Assembly (NCBI GenBank): GCA_018061065.1
Contig: JAGOUV010000009.1
Location: 5,309 to 54,463, forward strand
Length of the DNA: 49,155 bases
Source: Candidatus Altimarinota bacterium
GTDB taxonomy: Bacteria; Patescibacteriota; Gracilibacteria; UBA1369; UM-FILTER-53-11
Direction: 5' to 3'
The number at the start of each line of letters is the position of its first letter. Positions within the stretch are counted from its first letter, which is position 1. The notes beneath the pieces were generated by a model. That model saw nothing but the letters and a program-made list of their open reading frames with translations. It was not told the DNA's origin and did not search any database. Shown one piece after another: positions 9,175-17,455 of the stretch. Made by a program: the position numbers and the translations under genes.

Positions 9175-10092
9175 ATGAGTGATAATAAAGTGGCTCCGGG
9201 ATGGGAGTACCTTCCCAAGGATTGTATGGGGGCGGATGCAGTAAAACACGCCGAATCAGACAGATATATCCTTGTCGCAAATCGCCCATTTGACCACATA
9301 GATACCCTGATAAACGATCGTATGTTGGCCGTTTTGGCGTATCAGGTTCGACGTGCAGCAGGACGCGTTATCCAATTTCTTGATATTGGCGGTGGCCCTG
9401 AATCTGCCTACGCCCGTGGCGTAGCGGGGCATCCTTTATTCGAAAATAAAGTACGCGCAACAAATCTGGACATTACGGCCAAAGACGAGCCGGATCGTAC
9501 GCCGATAGAACATCTGCAGCGAGGTTTTTCCCCAAGCCAAAAAATATTTGGCCCCCTTCCTGCGGATACGCCTGTATGGGATGGACCAGCTGATATTGTT
9601 CGCGAGGACTTATTTAATATAAAACCCGGGGACCTTCCGCCCGCCGATGTAATTTGGTCTCAACAAGTTGCAGACTATTATGCCGACACAAAAGCGGATC
9701 GAACTGTAGAATTTATTGATCGATGCGCAGCCCAACTAGCGCCCGGCGGTGTTGCGTATATTAATCTCAATGGCGGCGTAATGGCACGCGTGGGGGTCAT
9801 GGACATGTGGACTATACTTCCGGGAATGAGAACCTCCAGCCCGCTTCAGAAAATCTGCGATGCACGCGGCGTTTCTATTGAGCCACACTTAGCCGAAACT
9901 CAACTAGATGGTAGATGTTTTGTTATGGGCGGCTCCGTAGGAAAATATGCGAAACTGCGGAATTTAAATGGAAGCAATCCTATTCGAGATGAAGGAAATC
10001 TTATCGATAGTGTTGTGCCAACGCTTACTCCTTTTCTTAAGCAACGACAAAACACCTGGGGGAAGTGGCACAGAGAAAATATGATTCTCTAA
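9175..10092 (+). CDS. Putative SAM-dependent methyltransferase (class I fold)
   Basis: A 305-residue soluble protein. Residues about 60-75 contain I-Q-F-L-D-I-G-G-G-P-E, matching motif I (E/D-x-G-x-G-x) of Rossmann-fold methyltransferases. It is followed by an acidic strand end (T-N-L-D-I, motif II position) and, near residue 160, A-D-V-I-W-S-Q-Q, which resembles motif IV. A Pro/Gly turn then leads to a strand like motif V (L-A-P-G-G-V-A-Y-I-N-L-N). The substrate cannot be told; the C-terminal 80 residues resemble nothing I know. It has its own promoter and ends just before a gene on the opposite strand, so it is probably monocistronic. Assignment rests on motif order only. Confidence 0.6.
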   Translation: MSDNKVAPGWEYLPKDCMGADAVKHAESDRYILVANRPFDHIDTLINDRMLAVLAYQVRRAAGRVIQFLDIGGGPESAYARGVAGHPLFENKVRATNLDITAKDEPDRTPIEHLQRGFSPSQKIFGPLPADTPVWDGPADIVREDLFNIKPGDLPPADVIWSQQVADYYADTKADRTVEFIDRCAAQLAPGGVAYINLNGGVMARVGVMDMWTILPGMRTSSPLQKICDARGVSIEPHLAETQLDGRCFVMGGSVGKYAKLRNLNGSNPIRDEGNLIDSVVPTLTPFLKQRQNTWGKWHRENMIL

Positions 10093-10097
10093 AGGAA

Positions 10098-10346
10098 TTA
10101 ACGAGACTTGTGGAAGAGTTTATCTGAAGGAATTTTTGCAACTCCAAACAAATACACCAACTCCAAAATACCGGCGGTGTTTATTACCAATAAGGCAACA
10201 AACCACCATGGCTCATTGCGATGTGCAGCATGCCACAAAGCAAGACCTTTCCAGAAAAGACTCCATAGCGCCAAAATAATCATGAAAGGCGCAAATGCAG
10301 CAAACCCACCATATCCAACGCCGAATTGACTCATCATGTAACCCAT
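10098..10346 (-). CDS. Small two-helix membrane protein (DUF5652-like)
   Basis: An 82-residue protein with two hydrophobic segments (about residues 15-38 and 46-67). Between them is the pattern W-K-G-x-A-L-W-H-A-A-x-x-x-x-x-x-W-W-F-V-A-L-L-V-I-N-T-x-G-I-L-E-L, as in the DUF5652 proteins that are common in Candidate Phyla Radiation genomes. Function is unknown. The start at 10346 is supported by TACAAT on the minus strand (10360-10355) 8 nt upstream. It is convergent with the preceding methyltransferase-like gene (5 bp apart) and divergent from the ferric-reductase-like gene. Confidence 0.8.
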   Translation of the reverse strand: MGYMMSQFGVGYGGFAAFAPFMIILALWSLFWKGLALWHAAHRNEPWWFVALLVINTAGILELVYLFGVAKIPSDKLFHKSR

Positions 10347-10392
10347 ATATGCCTATTGTATCACTCTCTCTATTTAGTGCTACTATATGCGC

Positions 10393-11688
10393 GTGAACCG
10401 CGTAATTTCAAGATTGGGCATTGCTACGGTTGCCATACTGTCACTTCTACCTCTCATTTTTTGGGTTGGTATACGTCCCCTTTCCGAACGTTTTTCAAGC
10501 CTACCTATTTCTCTTGGAAATTTAGGTGACGCAACTGCACTCGTGGGCACGGCAATGTTCGCGCTTACGCTTATATTAAGTGGCCGATATAAGGTACTCG
10601 AAAAATATTTTGGCGGACTCGATAAGTTGTATGTGGCACATCACGCATTTGGTGGGATATCATTTATTCTGCTTCTCTTCCATCCTTTATTTTTGTCTTT
10701 CCAATACGCGTTTACCTCTATTAAAACCGCATTTTTAATTCTGCTCCCCTCGGGAAATTTTGTCGGTGATGCGGGGATTTTTTCTCTGATCATTATGATC
10801 GGCGCGCTGAGCCTTACTTTTTACACCAAACTGCCATATGAGTTATGGCGACTGTCACACAAATTTCTCGGACTCGCTTTTTTTCTGGGCGCCATCCATG
10901 GATTGTTTAATGAAAATGAAGTCTCGCGCGATCCAATGCTTTTTTGGTACCTGCTTACTTTGAGTATTGTCGGCATCGTCGTATTCTTCTGCCATTCACT
11001 TTTTTATAGATTTTTCGTGCGGCGCACGGAATTTAGTGTTGATGAGGTTAATCCGCTCAATGGTGACGTTACCGAAATAGTTTTAAAACCGATGAGTAAT
11101 TCTATTTCTTTCCAACCCGGACAATTCGCCTTTGTTGAGCTCAATTGTGGGGGCAGAATATCTGAAGTACATCCTTTTTCAATATCTTCAGCACCCGCCG
11201 ATCCACGTCTGCGATTTGCAATAAAATCACTCGGCGATTACACCAAAAAAGTGCAATACGCCTGCGTAGGCAGCAAGGCAAAAGTCGAAGGGCCTTTTGG
11301 TGGATTCATATATACTCGTGCGCGCTCAAAACGCCAAATCTGGATTGCGGGAGGAGTGGGAGTTACTCCGTTTTTAAGTATGGTGCGTTGCGTACCTGGC
11401 CCGGATTATTCAATAGATTTTTTCTACACAACACAGAAAGCCGATGAGGTTATTTATAAAACTGAGCTGGAGGCAGCCGCATCATCGCAGTTTCGTCTGC
11501 ATCTATGGCCAACTGAAGAAAAGGGGCGGATCACGGCGGCCGCTGTTACAGAACTAGCCGGAGATTTAAAGGGGGCAGATATTTATATCTGCGGACCCGT
11601 GCCCATGATGCGTGCACTGGCAAATCAGTGTACTGCTCTGGGGGTACGCCGTGGCAGAATCCACACTGAAGAATTTCAACTAACTTAA
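10393..11688 (+). CDS. Ferric-reductase-like transmembrane flavoprotein (bis-haem b, FAD, NAD(P)H)
   Basis: A 431-residue integral membrane oxidoreductase. The N-terminal half has about six hydrophobic segments. Its paired His have the ferric-reductase spacing, His84/His97 and His156/His169 (13 apart in both pairs), expected to hold two b-type haems across the membrane. The cytoplasmic half has an FAD-binding motif H-P-F-S-I-S-S-A (from residue 260), a pyridine-nucleotide motif G-G-V-G-V-T-P-F (320-327) and I-C-G-P-V-P-M-M (399-406). The family moves electrons from NAD(P)H through FAD and haem to an acceptor across the membrane (iron, oxygen or a protein). I chose GTG at 10393 because TACTAT (10381-10386) lies exactly 6 nt upstream; the ATG at 10387 is the alternative. 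It is first in a likely three-gene operon with a cytochrome b5 domain protein and a GH114 protein. Confidence 0.85.
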   Translation: MNRVISRLGIATVAILSLLPLIFWVGIRPLSERFSSLPISLGNLGDATALVGTAMFALTLILSGRYKVLEKYFGGLDKLYVAHHAFGGISFILLLFHPLFLSFQYAFTSIKTAFLILLPSGNFVGDAGIFSLIIMIGALSLTFYTKLPYELWRLSHKFLGLAFFLGAIHGLFNENEVSRDPMLFWYLLTLSIVGIVVFFCHSLFYRFFVRRTEFSVDEVNPLNGDVTEIVLKPMSNSISFQPGQFAFVELNCGGRISEVHPFSISSAPADPRLRFAIKSLGDYTKKVQYACVGSKAKVEGPFGGFIYTRARSKRQIWIAGGVGVTPFLSMVRCVPGPDYSIDFFYTTQKADEVIYKTELEAAASSQFRLHLWPTEEKGRITAAAVTELAGDLKGADIYICGPVPMMRALANQCTALGVRRGRIHTEEFQLT

Positions 11689-11694
11689 AAATAT

Positions 11695-12084
11695 ATGACA
11701 AAAAAAATTGTTACTATTGCGCTTGTTATATTTTTTATGGGACTGTCGGCACTTGCCGGCGGATACATCGCCTCGCAGCAAACAACCACCACTGCCACGC
11801 CGGTGGCGTCCCCCACCACGCCCCTAACCACGGAAAAAAACTTTTCCTCGACTGTTGTTGCGACGCACAACACGCCGGGAGATTGCTGGTTCATCGTCTC
11901 CGGCAAGGTATATGATGTCACCCGTTTTTCTGCCATTCACCCGGGCGGTGCCGGTGAGATCACTTCGTTCTGTGGCACAGATGCGACTGCTGCATATGCC
12001 AGCGAGCGCAGCCACAGGGCACAAAATGCCACTTCAACTGCGAATGAATTACTTTCGGGATATTATATAGGCAAACTTTTATGA
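11695..12084 (+). CDS. Membrane-anchored cytochrome b5 domain protein
   Basis: A 129-residue protein. Residues 4-22 form a hydrophobic anchor or uncleaved signal, then comes a Thr-rich linker (about 30-55) and a cytochrome b5-like haem domain (PF00173). The domain begins T-H-N-T-P-G-D-C-W-F-I-V-S-G-K-V-Y-D-V-T, has the signature H-P-G-G (His82) and a second His at residue 107, 25 apart, as expected for the two haem ligands. It should face outside the cell. It lies 6 bp after the ferric-reductase-like gene and overlaps the next by 4 bp (ATGA), so a joint electron-transfer role is likely: the flavoprotein could pass electrons to this haem. The electron acceptor is not visible. Confidence 0.85.
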   Translation: MTKKIVTIALVIFFMGLSALAGGYIASQQTTTTATPVASPTTPLTTEKNFSSTVVATHNTPGDCWFIVSGKVYDVTRFSAIHPGGAGEITSFCGTDATAAYASERSHRAQNATSTANELLSGYYIGKLL

Positions 12085-12848
12085 TTATTTCAACACTGCT
12101 TGTCTCACTTTTATCCGTCGCTCCCGCGATACCGGCACATCACAATTGGTATCATCCCGAGCCGGGCATATCGTGGCAATGGCAGCTATCCGGCCCTATT
12201 GATACATCATATAAGGTAGATCTATACGATGTTGATTTAGTCGAGACGCCACAAAAAACAATCGATGAACTCCATGCACAAGGCAGCAAGGTTATTTGTT
12301 ATTTTTCTGCCGGCAGTGTGGAAAAAGATCGTGCGGACGCAAAAGAGTTTCCTAAAGAAATAATTGGGAAATCATTAGATGGTTGGCCCGATGAAAATTG
12401 GTTAGATGTCGCTCACTATCAAAAGTTTTCAAAAATTATGCGCGCACGATTAGACCTAGCGGTGAAGAAAAACTGTGACGGCGTTGAGCCGGATAATATC
12501 GATGCTTACCTGCAATACACGGGCTTCACCATCACGAATAAACAGCAGCTACAATACAATCGCTGGCTCGCGCGGCAGGCTCATCGACGCGGACTTGCCA
12601 TCGCACTAAAAAACAATGGGACTCAGGCTCATTCACTATCCGGACAATTTGATTTTGCTATCGTTGAACAGTGTTTTGAATTTTACGAATGCAATCAATA
12701 CAATTCCTTTATTGAAAAAAATAAAGCCGTGCTCGGCGTGGAATATGAACTAGATCCAAAAGATTTTTGCCCACAAGCAAAACGCAAAAAATTCAGCTGG
12801 CTCAAAATGACGTACGAGCTGGATGGTGGCCGCGAAGCCTGTGAATAA
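12081..12848 (+). CDS. Secreted glycoside hydrolase family 114-like protein
   Basis: A 255-residue protein with a signal peptide (hydrophobic residues about 2-17, Ala-rich cleavage region near A-I-P-A). The rest matches the GH114 / endo-alpha-1,4-polygalactosaminidase fold (PF03537). Blocks seen are W-Q-W-Q-L-S-G near the start, Y-D-V-D near residue 53, V-I-C-Y-F-S-A-G-S near 72, and C-D-G-V-E-P-D-N-I-D near 140, where the family has its acidic catalytic residues. GH114 members cleave galactosamine-rich polysaccharides such as Pel and are secreted. Its ATG overlaps the stop of the cytochrome b5 gene (ATGA), so the two are translationally coupled, an unexpected pairing of a redox protein with a sugar hydrolase. 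Confidence 0.8.
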   Translation: MIISTLLVSLLSVAPAIPAHHNWYHPEPGISWQWQLSGPIDTSYKVDLYDVDLVETPQKTIDELHAQGSKVICYFSAGSVEKDRADAKEFPKEIIGKSLDGWPDENWLDVAHYQKFSKIMRARLDLAVKKNCDGVEPDNIDAYLQYTGFTITNKQQLQYNRWLARQAHRRGLAIALKNNGTQAHSLSGQFDFAIVEQCFEFYECNQYNSFIEKNKAVLGVEYELDPKDFCPQAKRKKFSWLKMTYELDGGREACE

Positions 12849-12866
12849 CCTTGATACACTATCTCC

Positions 12867-13349
12867 GTGAATTCCCTACCTACAACACCGGGCCCGCATA
12901 TAGTCGATATTGCTACGTACGCACATGAGCTTTTTGAAATAGAAAAAATTGTTATGTCTCATAGTGTTTACTTATATCAATTCAGTTCGATTGAAGAGTT
13001 TATTCAGTGTCTAACGGTTGACCATCACTGCACCATTTATATTTGGAATAATGACGTGGGTGACACCGTTGGCTTCTTTGTGCACTGCGATGTGCCGGGC
13101 GAACGCGAATCGGACGAACTGCTACTCATTGTCGTGCTACCGACTTTTCAAGGACAAGGCTACGGAGGGAAAATGATGGACTATTATCTGGGTCTTCTTA
13201 AAGATAAAAAGAAAAGTATTATTTTTACTCATGAAAAAAATACAAGCGCGATTAGTTTTTACGAATCGCTTGGGTATGTGTTCGTCAAAAAAGTCGCTAA
13301 CAAATATGTTGACGGCCAAACACGAGTATTAATGGAAAAACGGCTATAA
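12867..13349 (+). CDS. GNAT-family N-acetyltransferase
   Basis: A 160-residue cytoplasmic protein with the GNAT fold. The acetyl-CoA-binding motif A is visible as V-V-L-P-T-F-Q-G-Q-G-Y-G-G-K-M-M (about residues 88-103, R/Q-x-x-G-x-G/A type). Motif B appears near the C-terminus as N-T-S-A-I-S-F-Y-E-S-L-G-Y. The substrate cannot be told. The GTG start at 12867 is supported by TACACT (12855-12860) exactly 6 nt upstream, which overlaps the end of the previous operon region. Its 3' end lies 3 bp before the convergent tmRNA gene. Confidence 0.82.
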   Translation: MNSLPTTPGPHIVDIATYAHELFEIEKIVMSHSVYLYQFSSIEEFIQCLTVDHHCTIYIWNNDVGDTVGFFVHCDVPGERESDELLLIVVLPTFQGQGYGGKMMDYYLGLLKDKKKSIIFTHEKNTSAISFYESLGYVFVKKVANKYVDGQTRVLMEKRL

Positions 13350-13352
13350 ATT

Positions 13353-13752
13353 TGGTGGAGATGGGGGGAGTCGAACCCCCGTGCAGAAACAAAAGCATGG
13401 ATCGTCTACGTTCGTAGGCGGTTTTGAATTTTCGTCCGTGTGAATATAAAAGAGCCAAAAAACTCACACAGCTTGAGCCAAAGTTTAAGTGTACTGGCGG
13501 CACAGTACCCCGAGCCTCGAAAGTTACGCCGTAGTGATGTTACGAAGCCTCGCACCATACGACGTCTTCCTCAATTAAGGGAAGAGATTTGGTTAAGCAA
13601 AAGCTGGAACCAACCGAAGTCGGTTAACAAATGCTGTTTCCTCTGCATTATTTGCAGTTATTGTGCACCGACGGATATGACGGGAGACGGTGCAATCCCG
13701 TGAACGCAAAACCATACTTTTAAAGATCTCTGTCGAATGCCGTGGCATCCCC
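13353..13752 (-). ncRNA. ssrA: tmRNA (transfer-messenger RNA)
   Basis: A 400-nt RNA on the minus strand. The 5' end GGGGATG (13752-13746) pairs with CATCTCC near the 3' end to form the acceptor stem, and CCA is encoded (13355-13353). The 5' region has the tmRNA hallmark GGCATTCGACAG, and the 3' end has a T-arm with GGGGGTTCGACTCCCCC. An internal tag-coding frame lies at 13655-13593. With SmpB it frees stalled ribosomes and tags the unfinished protein for degradation. It is a standard one-piece tmRNA. smpB is not in this window. Confidence 0.95.
13593..13655 (-). other. tmRNA tag-peptide reading frame
   Basis: Twenty codons from a GCA resume codon (13655) to TAA (13595-13593) inside the tmRNA. 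The tag reads ANNAEETAFV followed by NRLRLVPAFA. It begins with Ala and ends in a hydrophobic P-A-F-A, as expected for a proteolysis tag, although the C-terminus is not the usual A-L-A-A. The position after a conserved TAACT stretch supports this resume codon. Confidence 0.85.
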
Positions 13753-13760
13753 GTTCTATG

Positions 13761-13766
13761 ATTATA
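13761..13766 (-). promoter_or_regulatory. -10 box of the tmRNA promoter
   Basis: TATAAT on the minus strand (13766-13761), 8 nt before the mature tmRNA 5' end at 13752. No good -35 box is seen. The precursor therefore has almost no 5' leader. Confidence 0.65.
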
Positions 13767-13778
13767 GCCGTTTTATGA

Positions 13779-14120
13779 TCAGTCAGCCAGCCCCAACACG
13801 CTCAGTACGTATGACCTAAGTCCTCGCTGACGCTGAGGTATTGCGGTGGTATCGGGCTTAGGTAAATCCCCAATAGGACGTACTTCATTCCAATTTATGA
13901 GTGGTTCACCCTGCGCATCTAGATCAACTGCTGAACCTGAAGCTCGTGCGGTTAACGCCCGTATTGCATGTGCGTCAAAGATCGGAGCCCTTGGAACCGG
14001 TACAGGAGTAAGGGGCGCAAGCCGAAGCGGAGTGCCTTTTGGTACTCCTTCAGGCGGAGCAATAACTACTCCATCACTGCCTATTTCCAAAGCAAATCTA
14101 TCTGATAATCTAGGTGTCAT
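13779..14120 (-). CDS. Hypothetical protein (ORFan)
   Basis: A 113-residue soluble protein with no domain I recognise. The N-terminal third is strand-like with many Pro (P-L-T-P-V-P-V-P-R-A-P) and the C-terminus ends in a short amphipathic segment (S-Y-V-L-S-V-L-G-L). The start is supported by TATTAG on the minus strand (14132-14127) exactly 6 nt upstream of the ATG. The opposite strand is also open here, but has no promoter. It sits 44 bp after mfd and just before the tmRNA promoter. Confidence 0.6.
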   Translation of the reverse strand: MTPRLSDRFALEIGSDGVVIAPPEGVPKGTPLRLAPLTPVPVPRAPIFDAHAIRALTARASGSAVDLDAQGEPLINWNEVRPIGDLPKPDTTAIPQRQRGLRSYVLSVLGLAD

Positions 14121-14164
14121 GCCTAGCTAATACAGATATTACCCTATTGTGTTACACAATTTTA

Positions 14165-17100
14165 CTACACGGCTACTGATCCCGCCGCCTGGTTATCGCT
14201 CGCCATCTTATCTTTATCTATTTTTTCGCCGAGCATTTTTACGCACGTCTTCAACTCGTCAAACCAACTCAACCCCAGATTCTCAATATTAATGCGCAAT
14301 TTCGTTCCACTCACCTCCCACTTAGCGTTGTGCGATAACATATACACAATATTCTCCGGCTTCACATGTTTGCTCATATACATAACGATATACTTGCCCG
14401 TCTGCATGTGGACATTCTCCGCCTTCACCACGGTAATTGCAGCTCTCTTGGCCAATATTTTCAACTCAATGACACGGAATAGATTAGAAACTTCGCGCGG
14501 CAATTTTCCAAAATCCTCAATCACATCTTCTTTCACCTCATCCAAATAATCCAAACTATCCGCTGCGGCCATGCGCTGGTACACGTTAATTTTTTCTTTG
14601 GAATTCACAATATAATCATCCGGAATATATGATGTAAGCGGCAATTCGATCGCTACCTCTGGCTCCTCACCCACTGCTGCAGCTTGTCTGCCTGCCTGCA
14701 AATCTTCCACCGCTTTATTTAACATGCGGATAAAGTGACTCACTCCCACTACATTAATGACGCCGTGCTGATTAACGCCCAAAATATCTCCCGCACCACG
14801 AATTTCCAAATCCTTCATGGCAATCTGGAATCCTGCGCCCAGCTCCGAAGCTTCCACAATAGCGCGCAAACGCTTCTTCGCATCAAGTCTCAATCGCTGT
14901 GTGTGATAAAGGAAGTACGCGTACGCCTGATTCTTAGAACGACCGACACGTCCACGCAACTGATACAGCTGTGCCAAACCAAACTTATCCGCGTTGTTCA
15001 CAATGAGCGTGTTTGCATTCGCCAAATCAATTCCATTTTCAATAATTGTGGAGCTCACTAACACATCAAACTTGTGCTCTTTAAAATCCATGATGCGCTC
15101 CTCAAGTTCATGGCTATTTAATTTTCCGTGCGCCACGCAGAAACGTGCCTCGGGAATAAGCTGTCTCAATCGTTCCGCTACTGCATCGATGGTCTGTACA
15201 CGATTATGCAAGAAGTAAATCTGGCCACCGCGCTTAAGCTCGCGCAAAATAGCCTCTCGAATCAATTCATTGGAATAGCGGCGCACCTCCGTGATCACCG
15301 GCAAGCGTCCCGGTGGTGGTGTGGTAATCGTAGAAATATCACGCAATTTATTTAAACAAATATTCAATGTACGTGGAATCGGCGTCGCGGTGAGGGTAAG
15401 AATATTTACTTCCGTACGCATTTTTTTGAACTGCTCTTTTTGCTTCACGCCAAAACGCTGCTCTTCATCCACCACCACCAATCCAAGATTTTTGAAGACG
15501 ATATCTTTTTGCAATAAGCGATGCGTTCCCACCACGATATCCACCTCTCCATTTTTCATTTTCTTCAAAACCTCCGTCTGCTCCTTCTGTGTGCGGAAGC
15601 GAGACAGCACATCCACGCGAATATGGAATTCCTCCATGCGTTTTTTGAACGAACGATAATGTTGATCCGCAAGAATCGTAATCGGCGAGATCAGCGCAAC
15701 TTGCTGGCCACTTTGAATTACTTTGAATGCCGCGCGCATGGCTACCTCAGTTTTTCCAAAACCCACATCTCCACACACCAAGCGATCCATCGGCTGCGTG
15801 CGCTCTAAATCCGCATATACATCAGCAATCGCCTTACGCTGACCCGGAGTTTCTTCATATATAAAACTCTTCTCAAACTCGCGCTGCTGTTTTTCCTCTG
15901 GTGATAGCGGCGGGCGGTGTGCTTTTTTGCGCTCTGCGTAGAGAGTAAGCAGCTCGCGTGCAATCGACTCAGTCTCTTTTCGTACTTTCTTAGTAAGCGT
16001 TGCCCATTCTGCAGAACCCAATCGCGTTAGCTTAGGAGCCTCATCTTCTGACCCTACAAACTTATTAACTTTGTCCGCCTGATCAATCGGCACAAATAAT
16101 TTATCGTTCTCGGCATATCCCAACTTCATATACTCACGGGTCACCGTATCCACCGTGCGTCGCTCCAGCCCCTCAAATCGTGCCACTCCATGATTAATAT
16201 GAACTACGAGGTCATTTGGTTTAAGCGTCGTCAGAAACTCCCAGAAAATACGTTCTGAGATCTTTCGCTTTTTCTCCTCACGCAGATTCGCAATTTCACG
16301 GTCAGATGCCACGAACAATTTCATGTCACCAGACTGGAAAGAGTGCGGTAGTGGGTCTTCTTTATTTACATCCACCACGCGAATATCGGCACTATCATCG
16401 CCAAAAATCGTCGTCTCATCTCCCAGCTCTACATTTTTATCTTTCAACAATTCGCGGATGGTATCGCCGTGTTTGGTAAAAAATACCACGCGCCAGCCGG
16501 TCAAACTCTTTTCCTTCAAGTCGTGGGAAAGGTCTAATAGATCTTGAAACTTCAGCACGGACAAATAGCGCAGATTCCGGTGATGCTCGGCATCCTCGGG
16601 GAACGAAGAATAGGTAATGAGTTTAGTTTCTTGATTTCTCTTGGAAAAAATATCTTCCCACTCCTCAAAAAACTCATCCGTAATCTCGAGTTCGTCATCG
16701 ATAATAAGACTGCCTTCACCAAAATACTGGAAAAACACTTTTTCTTTCATCTCGACATTGAGCGGATACACCGTTGCCGACTTGAAGTGGTCAATCACCG
16801 CCCCCTCCTCCTGGGAATACGAAAAAATATCGACAATTTTATCAAACTCAAACTCAATACGCACCGGATGCGCCATATTAACCGGGAAGACACTCAACAC
16901 GTCCCCCTTACCCAAATACGTTCCCGGAACGAGGTATTCATCATCTGAGACCGTATACCCCTTGGCGATCAACTCTTCAAAAACACCAACCGCGGAAACC
17001 TCTTCGCCCACGGAAAAGGTGATCATGTCTTTAGTGATGTCGTGCAGGGTAGGCACCTCGATAAGTGCTTGCTGATAGGGCAAAATCAATATTTTCCTCT

Positions 17101-17431
17101 CTTTTTCGATAGCTGCGGTAAGTGTGGATAGTATTTTAATCGTGCGTTCTTCTTCGCACTCAGATGTAAAATCCAACTTCTCCACGCCTATCGAACCAGT
17201 CACCCACTCGCGGCATGCTTGATACACATTTTCCTGCTCAGCCGTATCATTTACCAGCCACAAAACTGGCCCGTTATCCGTATAGCGCAAAATATCAGCA
17301 AGTATAAATGCTTTGGATGCGAAGCTTCCGGCACCCGAAACGGTAATGCTTGAAAACCGTTCTAGTGCCTGAAATACAGAAACATTTTGAAGCTCATTAA
17401 AAAGGTTGATGAGCTCCTTAATTTGGGCCAT
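14165..17431 (-). CDS. mfd: Transcription-repair coupling factor Mfd
   Basis: A 1088-residue ATP-dependent translocase that pushes stalled RNA polymerase off DNA lesions and recruits UvrA. The N-terminal region is UvrB-like, then a CarD-type RNA-polymerase-interaction domain at about residues 400-450 (P-N-D-L-V-V-H-I-N-H-G-V-A-R-F-E-G). The RecG-like motor has Walker A G-D-V-G-F-G-K-T-E (about 557), D-E-E-Q-R-F-G (about 655) and the later helicase motifs T-A-T-P-I-P-R-T and Q-L-R-G-R-V-G-R. The C-terminal TRCF domain follows. It is a little shorter than typical (about 1150). It starts 24 bp after dnaN on the same strand, so the two are probably co-transcribed; no Shine-Dalgarno sequence is seen. 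Confidence 0.96.
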   Translation of the reverse strand: MAQIKELINLFNELQNVSVFQALERFSSITVSGAGSFASKAFILADILRYTDNGPVLWLVNDTAEQENVYQACREWVTGSIGVEKLDFTSECEEERTIKILSTLTAAIEKERKILILPYQQALIEVPTLHDITKDMITFSVGEEVSAVGVFEELIAKGYTVSDDEYLVPGTYLGKGDVLSVFPVNMAHPVRIEFEFDKIVDIFSYSQEEGAVIDHFKSATVYPLNVEMKEKVFFQYFGEGSLIIDDELEITDEFFEEWEDIFSKRNQETKLITYSSFPEDAEHHRNLRYLSVLKFQDLLDLSHDLKEKSLTGWRVVFFTKHGDTIRELLKDKNVELGDETTIFGDDSADIRVVDVNKEDPLPHSFQSGDMKLFVASDREIANLREEKKRKISERIFWEFLTTLKPNDLVVHINHGVARFEGLERRTVDTVTREYMKLGYAENDKLFVPIDQADKVNKFVGSEDEAPKLTRLGSAEWATLTKKVRKETESIARELLTLYAERKKAHRPPLSPEEKQQREFEKSFIYEETPGQRKAIADVYADLERTQPMDRLVCGDVGFGKTEVAMRAAFKVIQSGQQVALISPITILADQHYRSFKKRMEEFHIRVDVLSRFRTQKEQTEVLKKMKNGEVDIVVGTHRLLQKDIVFKNLGLVVVDEEQRFGVKQKEQFKKMRTEVNILTLTATPIPRTLNICLNKLRDISTITTPPPGRLPVITEVRRYSNELIREAILRELKRGGQIYFLHNRVQTIDAVAERLRQLIPEARFCVAHGKLNSHELEERIMDFKEHKFDVLVSSTIIENGIDLANANTLIVNNADKFGLAQLYQLRGRVGRSKNQAYAYFLYHTQRLRLDAKKRLRAIVEASELGAGFQIAMKDLEIRGAGDILGVNQHGVINVVGVSHFIRMLNKAVEDLQAGRQAAAVGEEPEVAIELPLTSYIPDDYIVNSKEKINVYQRMAAADSLDYLDEVKEDVIEDFGKLPREVSNLFRVIELKILAKRAAITVVKAENVHMQTGKYIVMYMSKHVKPENIVYMLSHNAKWEVSGTKLRINIENLGLSWFDELKTCVKMLGEKIDKDKMASDNQAAGSVAV

Positions 17432-17455
17432 ACATTCGACCGGGTCGTTTAGCTA

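Noticed and set aside
13440-13703. Plus-strand open frame inside the tmRNA
   Set aside because: The stretch is explained fully by the tmRNA on the minus strand, with acceptor stem, tag frame and T-arm.
13846-14130. Plus-strand open frame of 94 codons opposite the ORFan at 13779-14120
   Set aside because: Its composition follows from the opposite frame and there is no -10 box at the right distance, while the minus frame has TATTAG exactly 6 nt before its ATG.
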